Source: Clostridia bacterium
Lineage (GTDB): Bacteria > Bacillota > Clostridia > TANB77 > CAG-508
Direction: 5' to 3'
NCBI GenBank assembly: GCA_900759475.1
Contig: CAAEVK010000026.1
Span: 1 to 28,229, forward strand
Length of the DNA: 28,229 nucleotides
How positions within the stretch are numbered: the first letter of the stretch is position 1; each line of letters starts with the position of its first letter. The notes beneath the pieces are model-generated. The model had not been told where the DNA came from, made no database searches, and saw only the letters and a list, made by a program, of their open reading frames with translations. A program made the position numbers and the translations under genes. This document shows positions 6,532 through 16,379 of this stretch, piece by piece.

Positions 6532-8283
6532 TTATATATTATATTTTTCTCTTTTCTGATAATGTGTATGTAATAATTCATGTGCTTTGCGGCTACCTGG
6601 CTTTTCTAAATACTCCTTATACAATTTTTGAATAATTGGATTTTCGTGTGATTTTCTTATTGTACTTGCTTCATCAATTGTATATAAAGCTGATGCCCTT
6701 TTGGCTCTTACATCAATATTTGCTCTTACTTTTGAACTTTTAATTGGCTGTCCTCCCCCCATAACACATCCTCCTGGGCATGCCATTATTTCTACAAATT
6801 GATAATCTGCTTTTCCTTCTTTTATTTCTTCCATTATTTTTTGTGCATTTCCTAATCCATGTGCAACAACCGCTTTTACTTCTTTATCTCCAATTTTTAC
6901 GCTTGTTCTTTTAATTCCATTTTCTCCTCGAACAGCTTCAAATTCAATTTTTCCTAGTTCTTTCCCTGTTAATATTTCTGATACAGTACGAAGCGCTGCC
7001 TCCATAACGCCTCCAGTTGTCCCAAATATAGCACCAGCACCTGTTGCCTCTCCCATTGGTGCATCAAATTGTTGGTCTTCTAATTCTACAAATTCAATAT
7101 TCCCTTGTTTTATCATTCTGGCCAATTCACGTGTTGTAATAACTATATCTACATCTTGCATATTGTTATTAGATAATTCTTCTCTTTGTGCTTCAAATTT
7201 TTTAGCAATACATGGCATAACAGATACTACAACTATTTTTTTAGGATCAATCTTCTCTTTTTCTGCATAATAAGTTTTTAAAATAGCACCATACATTTCA
7301 TGTGGAGATTTACAGCTAGATAAATGGCTTAAATTTTCTGGATAATTCATTTCAATATATTTTATCCAACCTGGACTACAAGAAGTTATCATTGGCAAGT
7401 TGTCATTTTTTTCTAATCTTTCAATAAATTCAGTTCCTTCCTCCATAATTGTTAAATCTGCTGCTGTATTGGTATCAAATACTTTATCAAATCCTAGTTT
7501 CTTTAATGCTGTTACCATTTTACCTGTTACATTTGTTCCAATTGGTAATCCAAATTCTTCTCCTAATGCTACTCTTACTGCAGGTGCTGTTTGTACAATT
7601 ACATATTTTTGTTCGTCCTTTAAAGCCTTCCATACATCATCTGTATTGTCTTTTTCTTTCAATGCCCCTACTGGACAAGCTTCTATACACTGACCACAAT
7701 TAGTGCAATTAACATCATTTAAGCTATGATCTCCTACTGTTGATATACAAGAATTAAATCCACGATTAATACAATCGATTGCACCTATTTTTTGTACATT
7801 TTTACAAGTAGCAATACATCTTCTACAAAGAATACATTTATTAAAATCTCTTACAATAGATGGAGATAAATCATCTATTGTATGTTGAGATTGTTCACCT
7901 TCGTACTCAATATTTTGTACATTAAATTTTATTGCTAAATTTTGTAATTCACAGTTTCCACTTCTTACACAAGTTAAACAATCTTTATGATGATTAGATA
8001 ATATTAAATCTAATACTACTCTTCTTGCTTCCAATACAGCTGGGCTATGTGTTCTAACAATCATTCCTTCTTCTACTTTTTGAATACAAGATGTTGCAAA
8101 TCCTTTTTTGCCTTCCACCTCTACAATACACATTCTGCAATCTCCAACTTCATTTATTTCTTTTAAGAAGCATAAGGTTGGAATATCAATACCAACTGAC
8201 TTTGCTGCTGATAAAATTGTCATTCCTGGTTTAGCTTTTACTGTTGTTCCATCTATCGTTAAATTTACAAATTCCTCAGACAT
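6532..8283 (-). CDS. hydA: [FeFe]-hydrogenase catalytic subunit HydA
   Basis: Catalytic subunit of the trimeric electron-bifurcating hydrogenase (group A3 type), which makes H2 using NADH and reduced ferredoxin. Domains in order: [2Fe-2S] ferredoxin with Cys38, 49, 52 and 66; the His-ligated cluster H98-x3-C102-x2-C105-x5-C111; two [4Fe-4S] clusters (CILCRRCIATC and CTNCGQCIEACPVG); then the H-cluster domain with TSCSPGW, MPCIAKKFE and MACPGGCVMGGGQP. The product is 583 aa from the ATG at 8283, chosen because GGGGAGG lies just before it; a longer TTG start has no support. Last of hydC-hydB-hydA. It has no in-frame CGG and no frame break, unlike its two partners. Confidence 0.96.
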   Translation of the reverse strand: MSEEFVNLTIDGTTVKAKPGMTILSAAKSVGIDIPTLCFLKEINEVGDCRMCIVEVEGKKGFATSCIQKVEEGMIVRTHSPAVLEARRVVLDLILSNHHKDCLTCVRSGNCELQNLAIKFNVQNIEYEGEQSQHTIDDLSPSIVRDFNKCILCRRCIATCKNVQKIGAIDCINRGFNSCISTVGDHSLNDVNCTNCGQCIEACPVGALKEKDNTDDVWKALKDEQKYVIVQTAPAVRVALGEEFGLPIGTNVTGKMVTALKKLGFDKVFDTNTAADLTIMEEGTEFIERLEKNDNLPMITSCSPGWIKYIEMNYPENLSHLSSCKSPHEMYGAILKTYYAEKEKIDPKKIVVVSVMPCIAKKFEAQREELSNNNMQDVDIVITTRELARMIKQGNIEFVELEDQQFDAPMGEATGAGAIFGTTGGVMEAALRTVSEILTGKELGKIEFEAVRGENGIKRTSVKIGDKEVKAVVAHGLGNAQKIMEEIKEGKADYQFVEIMACPGGCVMGGGQPIKSSKVRANIDVRAKRASALYTIDEASTIRKSHENPIIQKLYKEYLEKPGSRKAHELLHTHYQKREKYNI

Positions 8284-8337
8284 AATTTTCCTCCCCAATT
8301 TTTTAATACAAACTTTGTATTTTTCTATTTTGATAAT

Positions 8338-10199
8338 CTATTTTGATATAGCTTTAAATGGGCATTTACTAATACAAACTCCACATTTAATACATACATC
8401 AGGATCTATTTTATGTGCTTGTTTTAGTTCTCCACTAATTGCTCCAACAGGACAATTCTTTTTACAGATTCCACACCCTTTACACTTTTGTGGATCTATT
8501 TTTACTTTTGCCAATGCTTTACATTCACCAGCAGGACAAGCTTTATCTCTAATGTGTGCTATGTATTCATCTTTAAAATATTTTAGTGTACTTAAAACTG
8601 GATTTGGAGCTGTTTGCCCTAATCCACAAAGAGATGCTCTTTTAATATTATTGGCTAGTTTTTCTAGCTTTAATAAGTCCTCTTGTGTACCTTTGCCAGC
8701 ACAAATTTTTTGCAAAATTTCCAACATTCTTTTTGTTCCAATTCTACATGGTGTACATTTTCCACAAGATTCATCTACTGTAAATTCTATATAAAATTTT
8801 GCAATGTTTACCATACATTTTGAATCATCCATAACAATTAATCCGCCCTGAACCCATCATAGATCCAATTTGTGCTAATGATTCATAATCAATTGGTGTA
8901 TCTAAGTGTTCTGCTGGAATGCATCCTCCTGAAGGTCCTCCTGTCTGTGCTGCTTTAAATTCTCTATTATTTGGAATTCCTCCACCAATGTCATATACAA
9001 TTTCTCTTAATGTAGTTCCCATTGGTACTTCTACTAATCCTGTGTTGTTAACATTTCCACCTAATGCAAATACTTTTGTCCCTTTAGACTTTTCCGTTCC
9101 TATGCTTGCATACCAGTCTGCACCATTTAAAATAATTTTTGTAATGTTTGCATAAGTTTCAACATTATTAATTAAAGTTGGTTTTCCCCACAACCCTGCA
9201 TTTGCAGGAAATGGAGGCTTTAGCCTTGGTTGGCCACGTCTTCCTTCAATTGACTCTAATAGTGCAGTTTCTTCTCCACATACAAAAGCTCCAGCACCTA
9301 GTCTTACTTCTAAGTCAAAACTAAAATCTGTTCCCCATATATTTTTTCCTAAAATTCCATATTCTTTTGCTTGGTCAATTGCTGTTTGAAATCTTTTTAC
9401 TGCAATTGGGTATTCTGCCCTAACATAAATATATCCTTTATCTGCTCCAACGGCATAACCTGCTATCATCATAGATTCTACAACACAATGAGGATCTCCT
9501 TCTAATATGCTTCTATCCATAAATGCTCCAGGGTCACCTTCATCTGCATTACATACTACATATTTTTGGTTTCCTACTGCTGCAGCTGTAAATTCCCACT
9601 TTTTTCCTGTTGGAAATCCTGCTCCTCCTCTTCCTCTTAATCCGAGAAGAAGTAATTTCTTCAATCACTTGTTTTGGATTCATCTCAAATAAACATTTTT
9701 CTAAAGCTTTATATCCGTCAAAAGCAATATACTCATCAATATTTTCTGGATCAATAATACCACAATTTTTTAATGCAATTCTTTGTTGTTTTTTATAAAA
9801 ATTCAATTCATCTAGTCTTTTTACAATTGTATTATCAATTTCTCTACAAAGTAGTCTTTCTACTAATTTTCCTTCTACAATATGTGTTTGAATAATTTCT
9901 TCGCAATCATCTGGCGTTACTAATGCATAAAATACATCTTCTGGTCTAATAATTACAATTGGTCCTTTAGCACACAATCCAAAGCAACCTGTTTGAATTA
10001 CCTTAACATTTTGTATACCTTTTTCTTCAATTAATTTCCTAAATGTCTCAATTATTACTGGTGACTTAGAAGAAGTACATCCTGTGCCACGACATACTAG
10101 TATATGTTTTTCTCTTGTAGATGCTTTTAAATTAACTCTTAAATCTAGCTCTTCTCTAGTTTTTTTTCTAATTGCTTCAATATCTTGTAATGACTTCAT
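8338..10199 (-). CDS. hydB: Bifurcating hydrogenase NuoF-like subunit HydB, two CGG +1 sites
   Basis: Flavin subunit that binds NADH and FMN and is the likely site of bifurcation. In order: thioredoxin-like [2Fe-2S] domain (CRGTGCTSSKSP and CFGLC), NuoF domain (GRGGAGFPTGKKW, NADEGDPGAFMDRS, FVCGEETALLESIEGRRGQPR), SLBB region, [4Fe-4S] motif CGKCTPCR, and a C-terminal two-cluster ferredoxin (CKGCGICKKNCPVG, CIKCGVCISKCP). In zero frame it falls into three overlapping ORFs. Skipping C9644 restores ITSSGLRGRGGAGF and skipping C8845 restores GSGGLIVMDDSKC, joining all three into 619 aa, the normal HydB length. Both restored residues are conserved glycines. The ATG at 10199 follows AAAGGAGG; hydC ends 46 bases upstream. 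Confidence 0.95.
8842..8845 (-). other. CGGA +1 recoding site 2 in hydB
   Basis: Minus strand TCA-GGG-C-GGA-TTA. Extra C at 8845; restores the invariant GSGGLIV. Confidence 0.95.
9641..9644 (-). other. CGGA +1 recoding site 1 in hydB
   Basis: Minus strand TCT-TCT-C-GGA-TTA. Extra C at 9644; restores SSGLRGRGGAGF. Confidence 0.95.
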
Positions 10200-10245
10200 A
10201 TATTCCTCCTTTAAAAAAAGTATATTTTTTTAACCCTTTTAAATT

Positions 10246-10756
10246 TTAATTTTTTTTACCTAGTTCTTTGTATTTTTTAATTACCTCTTCTACCATCTCT
10301 GGTGTAGATTTTCCATATACTTCATCATTTACAGTAAATACTGGTGCTAATCCACAAGCACCGATACATCTTGTTGCTTCTATAGAAAATAATCCGATCA
10401 GGAGTTGTTTGACCAACATCAATTTGTAAAATTTCTTTTATTTTATCTAATACTTTTTCAGATCCTTTTACAAAGCATGCAGTTCCTAAGCATACTGCTA
10501 TATTGTATTTTCCTTTTGGCTTTAGTGTAAATCTAGAGTAAAAAGTAATAACTCCATAAATTTCTGCTAATGGAATATTTAAATATTCCGAAATTTCGGT
10601 TTGTGCTTCCTTTGAAATATACCCATAAGTTTCTTGAATTTCATTTAAGATTTGAATTAAATTACTTTTGTCTTGAATATACTTATGTAATATTTCTTGT
10701 AATTTTTCATCTTTTAATTCATTTCCACATTTACACTTTTTGTAATTTTTTTCCAT
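10246..10756 (-). CDS. hydC: Bifurcating hydrogenase NuoE-like subunit HydC, one CGG +1 site
   Basis: Small thioredoxin-fold [2Fe-2S] subunit of the HydABC complex, passing electrons to or from HydB. Cluster ligands appear as CLGTAC and, after the shift, CIGAC. Zero-frame translation reaches VGQTTPD, then reads RIIFYRSNKMYR and stops. Skipping C10396 gives TTPDGLFSIEATRCIGACGLAPVF, which is the family sequence and supplies the second cysteine pair; the stop is then TAA at 10248-10246 and the product is 169 aa, normal for NuoE/HydC. The N-terminus has an extra CKCG before the helical domain. The ATG at 10756 follows AGGAGG. First gene of the hyd operon. Confidence 0.94.
10393..10396 (-). other. 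CGGA +1 recoding site in hydC
   Basis: Minus strand CCT-GAT-C-GGA-TTA. Extra C at 10396; restores TTPDGLFS and the second cysteine pair. Confidence 0.95.
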
Positions 10757-10902
10757 TTTTTACCTCCTATAAAATTTTATTGTTATATTTTTAATAAGTT
10801 TTATTAAATTATATTATTTTGGATTTAGTTATTGTTATTTTTTACTAGTATGTCACTCTTTATAGTATAATGCCAATTGCAAACTTTTTATTATTGTAAA
10901 AA

Positions 10903-12654
10903 TTACTCTATGACTATACCTCCTCCTGTATCATAATAAACAGGATTAATACCGTCAAAAGTATAGTTTCTACCTTTTACTAACACATCATTCGTTGTAA
11001 CATAAGAGCCAAAAGGCAATCGAGCAGGAATACCACTCCCTCCCCACGGATCAATATAACCTTTAGCAGTAATTTTAAGTCCTAAAGTATTATATTCAGA
11101 ATTAACCCACTCTTCCCAAGTCATTCCTTCATCAGCATAATATGTTTCTTCATTAATAGTAAAAGTTATTTTTTCTTTTTGAGTTTTTATATTTACCATA
11201 TTTACATTTGAAAATAATCCTACATTATCTACTGTTTTTGCATATATTGTATAATTTGTTTCTGCAGATAATCCACTAAATGTATAATTTGTTCCACTTA
11301 CTATTGTTTCTGTCCAGCGGTTATTATCTATGCTATACTGGTATCCTGCTACTCCACTTATACTATCTGTTCCTCCGCTTGCTTTTACTGTTATACTGTT
11401 TATTGTTGAACTATATTCTATTCCTGTTGGGGTTGTTGGATTTACTTTGTCTATATTCGTTATTGTTATACTATTTGTTGCTATTTCATCTGCTAATGTT
11501 GTATTATATAATCTTCCATATACTGTTGCATTGTTTTGTGTTACTAATGCACTTGTGCCTGTTGTCCAGTTTCCATTTCCTATTTTATATTGAAGCTCAT
11601 ATCCACTTGGAATGCTTCCATGACTTAATGTTACTGTTGCATCTCCACTTGTCCATGTTCCTTCTGGTATACTACTTGTTAAAGTTACTATGTCCTCTAC
11701 TCCTGTTGTATTTACTATCTCTTGGTATATTGTAGATGTTTGTCCTGTATTGTCTACTGTTCTAGCATAAATTGTTACTGTCGTATTTGCTTTTATTCCA
11801 TTAAATGTATAGCTATCTCCTTGTACTATTGTTTCTGTCCAACTGCTGTTATTTATACTATACTGATATCCTGCTACTCCACTTAAATTATCTGTTCCAC
11901 CTATTGCTCTTACTGTTATACTGTTTATTGTCGAACTGTATTCTATTCCTGTTGGAGCTGTTGGGGCTTCTTTATCTATATTGGTAATAATTATACTATT
12001 ATTATCTTTTTCATCCAATGTAATATTATTGTATATTCTACCATAAACAACTGTATTATTTTCTTCCACTGTTACACTTGTTCCTGCTGTCCATTGATTA
12101 TCTCCTATTTTATATTGTATTTCATATCCTTCTGGTAAATTGATATAATTTAAAGTTACAATAACATTTTCATTAGTATATTCTTCCGTACTTTTAGTTA
12201 ATATTAGTCTTTTAGTAGTTTCATTATTTTGCTTATTATTTCCCACATATTCTAGTGTTTTTGCAAAATCTGTACCAATTTCTAAATACACTTTTATAAC
12301 TATATTTTCTCCCATTGTAGTTGAAGAAAACTGGCAGTCTTTTATTTGTTCACATATCTTAACATAGTTTCTATAAATTCCATTATCTTGAAATTGAAAT
12401 GTTACCCCATTAGAAAAAGTAATTTTTGTTTTTTCAATATTTATAACACTTACTTCATCATTTTTTACTTCTTTCAAAAATGCCACATTAAATTTGTCAA
12501 ATTCACTTAAGCTATCTGTAGAATCTCTTAAGTCAACAATATTATTATAAAAAAACGAAGTAAGTGTTGCTACTGCTATAATAACAAATGTTATCCCTAC
12601 AACATACATTGTTAAGCTTATTAAAGTTATTCCTTTATTATTCACATTCTTCAC
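10903..12654 (-). CDS. Prepilin-like surface protein with Ig/FN3 repeats
   Basis: 583-aa protein. The N-terminus MKNVNNKGITLISLTMYV is a type IV prepilin-like leader: cleavage expected after Gly8, followed by a hydrophobic helix. The usual Glu at +5 of the mature protein is Ser, as in some minor pilins. Residues about 40-150 look like a minor-pilin head. Then come two tandem units of about 168 aa, each an Ig-like module (EGYEIQYKIGDNQW, VYGRIYNN) followed by an FN3-type module (APTGIEYSSTINSITV, GVAGYQYSI, TIYARTVDN). The last 90 residues form a separate domain starting at ITFTINEETYYADEGMTWEEW and ending in GGGIVIE. Probably a cell-surface or pilus-tip adhesin. Same strand as, and 146 bases upstream of, hydC. 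Confidence 0.8.
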   Translation of the reverse strand: MKNVNNKGITLISLTMYVVGITFVIIAVATLTSFFYNNIVDLRDSTDSLSEFDKFNVAFLKEVKNDEVSVINIEKTKITFSNGVTFQFQDNGIYRNYVKICEQIKDCQFSSTTMGENIVIKVYLEIGTDFAKTLEYVGNNKQNNETTKRLILTKSTEEYTNENVIVTLNYINLPEGYEIQYKIGDNQWTAGTSVTVEENNTVVYGRIYNNITLDEKDNNSIIITNIDKEAPTAPTGIEYSSTINSITVRAIGGTDNLSGVAGYQYSINNSSWTETIVQGDSYTFNGIKANTTVTIYARTVDNTGQTSTIYQEIVNTTGVEDIVTLTSSIPEGTWTSGDATVTLSHGSIPSGYELQYKIGNGNWTTGTSALVTQNNATVYGRLYNTTLADEIATNSITITNIDKVNPTTPTGIEYSSTINSITVKASGGTDSISGVAGYQYSIDNNRWTETIVSGTNYTFSGLSAETNYTIYAKTVDNVGLFSNVNMVNIKTQKEKITFTINEETYYADEGMTWEEWVNSEYNTLGLKITAKGYIDPWGGSGIPARLPFGSYVTTNDVLVKGRNYTFDGINPVYYDTGGGIVIE

Positions 12655-12701
12655 TACCTTTCTTTTGTACTCTTAAAATTTGCATTACGTAGTATTCTTA
12701 A

Positions 12702-13772
12702 TTATATAATTTTTCCTCCTCCGAAGAATAATATCATCTATATAAAATACTACGGACTGTCCAGGAGTTATTGCCCTTTGTGGTTCTTCAAACTCTATCT
12801 TTACCAGCCTTTCATTTACTTGGTATAGTATTGCTTTTGCTGGTTTAGCAGAATATCTTATTTTGGCATCTATTTTAATTGGTTTTGTTATATCCATTGG
12901 TAAAAGATAGTTTAGTTCATTAGCATATAATTCTGTTCTATAAATTTCTTTTTCTTCTCCTACTACAACTTCATTTTTTTGCAAATTCAAAGAAATTACA
13001 TATAATGGTGTAGAATTAGAAATTCCTAGTCCTTTTCTTTGTCCAATTGTATAGTAAATTAATCCTTTATGGTGGCCTAATATATTTCCATTTTTGTTTA
13101 CAATATTGCCTGGTATTACTTGTACTCCGTTTTCTATTAGAAATTTAGTATAACAATTGTCTGGTATAAAACATATTTCTTGACTGTCTGGCTTTTTAGC
13201 AACTTTTAGCTCATTTTCTTCTGCAATTTTTCTAATTTGCTCTTTAGATTCAAAGTCTCCTAGTGGAAATAATATTTTAGAAATTAAATTAGCTGGTATG
13301 TTATATAATACATAACTTTGATCTTTTTTTTGTGCTTTTGATTTTTTTAATACATATGACTGGTATTTTTCACAGTATTGGGTTTTAGCATAATGACCTG
13401 TGGCTATATATTCACACCCTAGTTCAAGTGCTTTTTGATAAAAGTAATAAAATTTCAAGTGTTTATTGCATTCAATACATGGGTTTGGTGTTTTAGCCTC
13501 TTTATAGCAAGTAATGAAATCATCAATTACACACTTTTTAAATTCTTGTTTAAAGTTTAAAGTATAATGAGGAATTCCGTAATTTATCACATACTCTTTT
13601 AGCATCATAAGTAGAAGAAAGGCTACAACAACCCTCTTCTATACTTGCATCTTTATTTTCCCAGAGTTGCATTGTTGCTCCCATTACTTTATATCCTTGT
13701 TGTTTTAAAAGAATTGCTGCTACACTACTATCAACTCCTCCGGCTCATCCCAAGTAAAACTTTTTTCTTCAT
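12702..13772 (-). CDS. mnmA: tRNA 2-thiouridylase MnmA, three CGG +1 sites
   Basis: Thiolates U34 of tRNA-Lys, -Glu and -Gln using ATP and a relayed sulfur. Zero-frame reading breaks three times. Start ATG 13772 (after AAGGA) gives MKKKVLLGMS, then skipping C13742 restores the PP-loop GGVDSSVAAILL. Skipping C13579 joins KRVCDKL to GIPHYTLNF. Skipping C12723 changes an RRRKNYIIKNTT end into LGGGKII with TAA at 12704-12702, matching the family's usual GGG C-terminal strand. The catalytic cysteines are in TPNPCIECN and SQEICFIPDN; GQRKGLGI and GQSVVFYID are also typical. The product is 355 aa, normal length. It follows aspS by 35 bases on the same strand. Highest density of CGG sites among the enzymes here. 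Confidence 0.95.
12720..12723 (-). other. CGGA +1 recoding site 3 in mnmA
   Basis: Minus strand ATT-CTT-C-GGA-GGA-GGA. Extra C at 12723; gives the GGG C-terminal strand and a stop six codons later. Confidence 0.88.
13576..13579 (-). other. CGGA +1 recoding site 2 in mnmA
   Basis: Minus strand AAA-TTA-C-GGA-ATT. Extra C at 13579; restores KLGIPHYTLNF. Confidence 0.95.
13739..13742 (-). other. CGGA +1 recoding site 1 in mnmA
   Basis: Minus strand ATG-AGC-C-GGA-GGA. Extra C at 13742, eleventh codon; restores the catalytic PP-loop SGGVDSS. Confidence 0.95.
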
Positions 13773-13807
13773 ACTTTTTCCTTAATAAATATATTTATTA
13801 ATTTTAG

Positions 13808-15542
13808 TTATAATTCTAATTTTATATGTACATCTTTTAATTGTTGCTCTGTTACAGCAGATGGTGCTTGCATTAATAAGTCTCTTGCTTTTTTATTTTT
13901 TGGAAATGCAATTACCTCTCTAATATTATCTTCTTGTGCTATTAGCATTACCATTCTGTCTATACCCGGTGCAGCACCAGCATGTGGAGGTGTTCCATAA
14001 GAAAATGCATTATACAAAGCTCCAAATTTTTTCTTAACATCTTCTTCTTTATATCCTGCTATTTCAAAAGCTTTTAACATAATTTCTTGGTCATGGTTCC
14101 TGACAGCACCTGAAGCTAATTCATAACCATTACATACTAAGTCATATTGATAAGCTAATATATCTAACGGATTTTTATTTAATAAAGCTTCCATACCACC
14201 TTGTGGCATTGAAAAAGGATTATGGTTAAAATCAATGGTTCCTTCTTCAGATAATTCATACATTGGAAAATCTACAATTAAGCAAAAGCGGTAACATTCT
14301 TTTTGTAATAAATCTAATTCTTTTCCTATTTCTGTTCTTAGCCCACCTGCTATTTTTTGTACAGTTTTTAACTCGTCAGCTACAAAAACTATGGCATCTT
14401 TTTTATTGGCAATTTGTAATAATTCTGTTTTTGCTTGTTCATCAATAAATTTAGAAATACCTCCAGATATTTGTTCTGTTTCTTCTATTTTTATCCAAGC
14501 TAGACCTTTTGACCCTAACTCTTGTACGGTATATTCTGTTAAATTATCGAAAAATTTTCTTGTTTGTTCTACACCGTTTGGTATTACAATTGCTTTTACT
14601 ATTTTATCTTTAAATGCATTAAATTCTAATCTATCAAAAATAGCAGTTACATCATGGATAATTAGTGGATTTCTTAAATCCGGTTTATCAGAGCCATATT
14701 TTTCCATTGCTTCTTTGTATGGAATTCTCTGAACAGGGCTATTATCTACTTTCCAGTTTGTGTGTTTTTTAAATGTATGTAATACTACATTTTCTAATAC
14801 TTCAAAAACATCTTCTTGTGTTGCAAAACTCATTTCAAAATCTAGCTGGTAAAATTCTCCGAGGACTTCTATCTGCTCTTGGGTCTTCATCTCTAAAGCA
14901 TGGTGCTATTTGATAATATTTATTAAATCCAGAAATCATTAACAATTGTTTAAATTGTTGTGGTGCCTGTGGTAAAGCATAAAATTCTCCGGGATGTAGT
15001 CTACTAGGAACTAAAAAGTCTCTTGCTCCTTCTGGAGAAGAATTTGCTAAAATAGGAGTTTGGATTTCTGTAAAATTCATTTTGTCCATTTCTTCTCTTA
15101 ATGTCTTTAAAATTTGTGATCGTAATAAAATATTATTATGAATTTTTTTATTTCTTAAATCTAAAAAACGATATTCTAGTCTTAAATCTTCTCTTGCATC
15201 CTCTACATTCGCATTTATCTCAAAAGGTAATACTGGTTTGCACTTACCAAGAATTTTAATACATGTTGCTGTAATTTCAATCTCTCCTGTTGGAATTTTG
15301 TTGTTTTTGTTTTGTCTTTCTACAACATTTCCAATAACAGTAATAACACATTCTGTTCGTACTTCTTCCATTGTTATATTTTCTGAAACTACAATTTGTG
15401 TAATTCCCGCTTCATCTCTTAAATCTATAAATTTCATTTTTCCTAAATTTCTAATTCTTTGTACCCATCCAGATAGCTTTACTTCCTTCCCTACATCTTT
15501 TATGGTTAACTCTCCGCAATTATGTGTTCTATATGCTTGCAT
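13808..15542 (-). CDS. aspS: Aspartyl-tRNA synthetase, one CGG +1 site
   Basis: Charges tRNA-Asp; with GatCAB in the same window it may also be the non-discriminating form. N-terminal OB-fold domain (LSGWVQRIRNLGKMKFIDLRD), class II catalytic core with FRDEDPRADRS (motif 2), the bacterial GAD insertion in the middle, and motif 3 GTPPHAGAAPGIDRMVM. Zero-frame reading stops ten codons after RADRSP. Skipping C14861 gives RADRSPGEFYQLDFEMSF, the expected sequence, and a 577-aa protein, normal for bacterial AspRS. An AAAGGAGG ribosome-binding site sits 14 bases before the ATG at 15542, somewhat long. mnmA follows in the same direction. An essential gene, so real inactivation is implausible. Confidence 0.95.
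14858..14861 (-). other. CGGA +1 recoding site in aspS
   Basis: Minus strand AGT-CCT-C-GGA-GAA. Extra C at 14861; restores RSPGEFYQLD. Confidence 0.94.
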
Positions 15543-15716
15543 AATCTCTATAATGCCTCCTTTATTATTTCCATATCTCTATATGTTTATTTTATACTGT
15601 TTTTCGCTAAAAGTCTACTGTTTTTATTACATTTTATAAGAAAATAGTTATCCTTTAACATAGTTTATTATATTAGCGCAATAATAAGTAATTTCAATTT
15701 GTATTAGGTATGTACA

Positions 15717-15745
15717 TTGACATTTTGCGTTTTTTGTCATATTAT
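15717..15745 (+). promoter_or_regulatory. Promoter of mscL
   Basis: Consensus -35 TTGACA (15717-15722), 17-base spacer, -10 TATTAT (15740-15745), 29 bases before the mscL start codon. Confidence 0.85.
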
Positions 15746-15774
15746 AGTAGTAGTTTTTTATCAGGAGGATTCTG

Positions 15775-16266
15775 ATGTTTAAAGAATTTAAAGAATTTGC
15801 TATGCGTGGAAATATTGTAGATTTGGCAGTTGGCGTTATTGTTGGTGGAGCCTTTCAAAAAATTGTTACTTCTCTAGTAAACGATATTATTATGCCTGCT
15901 CTTTCCCTCTTTATAGGTAATATGGACTTTAATAATTTGGCATTAAATATTGGTAATGTTTCCATTAAATATGGTTCCTTTTTAACTACTGTTATTGACT
16001 TTTTAATTATTGCTTTTTGTATTTTTTTAATTATTCGATATATTAATAAATTAAATAAAAAATTAGAAGAAATGAAAGAACACGAATTAAGTAAATTAGA
16101 GAAAAAAGGAAAATTAAAAAGAAAGAAAAAAAACACTCCTTCTCCAGAAATTACAACAAAAATTTGTCCTTACTGTTTGTCTGAAATAAATATAAAAGCA
16201 ACTAGATGTCCTCATTGCACATCTGAATTAAAAGAAAAACAGAAAGAAGCAACCATCAAGGAGTAA
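15775..16266 (+). CDS. mscL: Large-conductance mechanosensitive channel with C-terminal zinc ribbon
   Basis: Inner-membrane channel that opens under tension to release solutes during hypo-osmotic shock. Residues 1-100 are MscL: FKEFAMRGNIVDLAVGVIVGGAF is the N-terminal helix and first transmembrane segment, followed by the periplasmic loop and the second segment (TVIDFLIIAFCIFLIIRY). A basic cytoplasmic helix (KLEKKGKLKRKKK) leads to an added zinc-ribbon, CPYCLSEINIKATRCPHC, at about residues 129-146, making 163 aa, longer than classical MscL (about 136 aa). AGGAGG precedes the ATG. It is divergent from aspS and has its own strong promoter. Confidence 0.95.
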   Translation: MFKEFKEFAMRGNIVDLAVGVIVGGAFQKIVTSLVNDIIMPALSLFIGNMDFNNLALNIGNVSIKYGSFLTTVIDFLIIAFCIFLIIRYINKLNKKLEEMKEHELSKLEKKGKLKRKKKNTPSPEITTKICPYCLSEINIKATRCPHCTSELKEKQKEATIKE

Positions 16267-16306
16267 TACTTCAGCCCTTTATTTTTCTTAATTTTCCAAA
16301 TTTTAC

Positions 16307-16335
16307 TTGCCAAATTGCTTTTTATATGCTAGAAT
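16307..16335 (+). promoter_or_regulatory. Promoter of rpsT
   Basis: -35 TTGCCA (16307-16312), 17-base spacer, -10 TAGAAT (16330-16335), 44 bases before the rpsT start codon. Confidence 0.75.
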
Positions 16336-16379
16336 AATATAGATAAATTTATTTACGCTTATTGAAGGAGGTGCTAAAT

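Noticed and set aside
11280..11735. Leucine-rich plus-strand ORFs opposite the Ig/FN3 genes (also 27434-28036)
   Set aside because: They are antisense shadows of Thr/Ser/Asn-rich repeats, without ribosome-binding sites.
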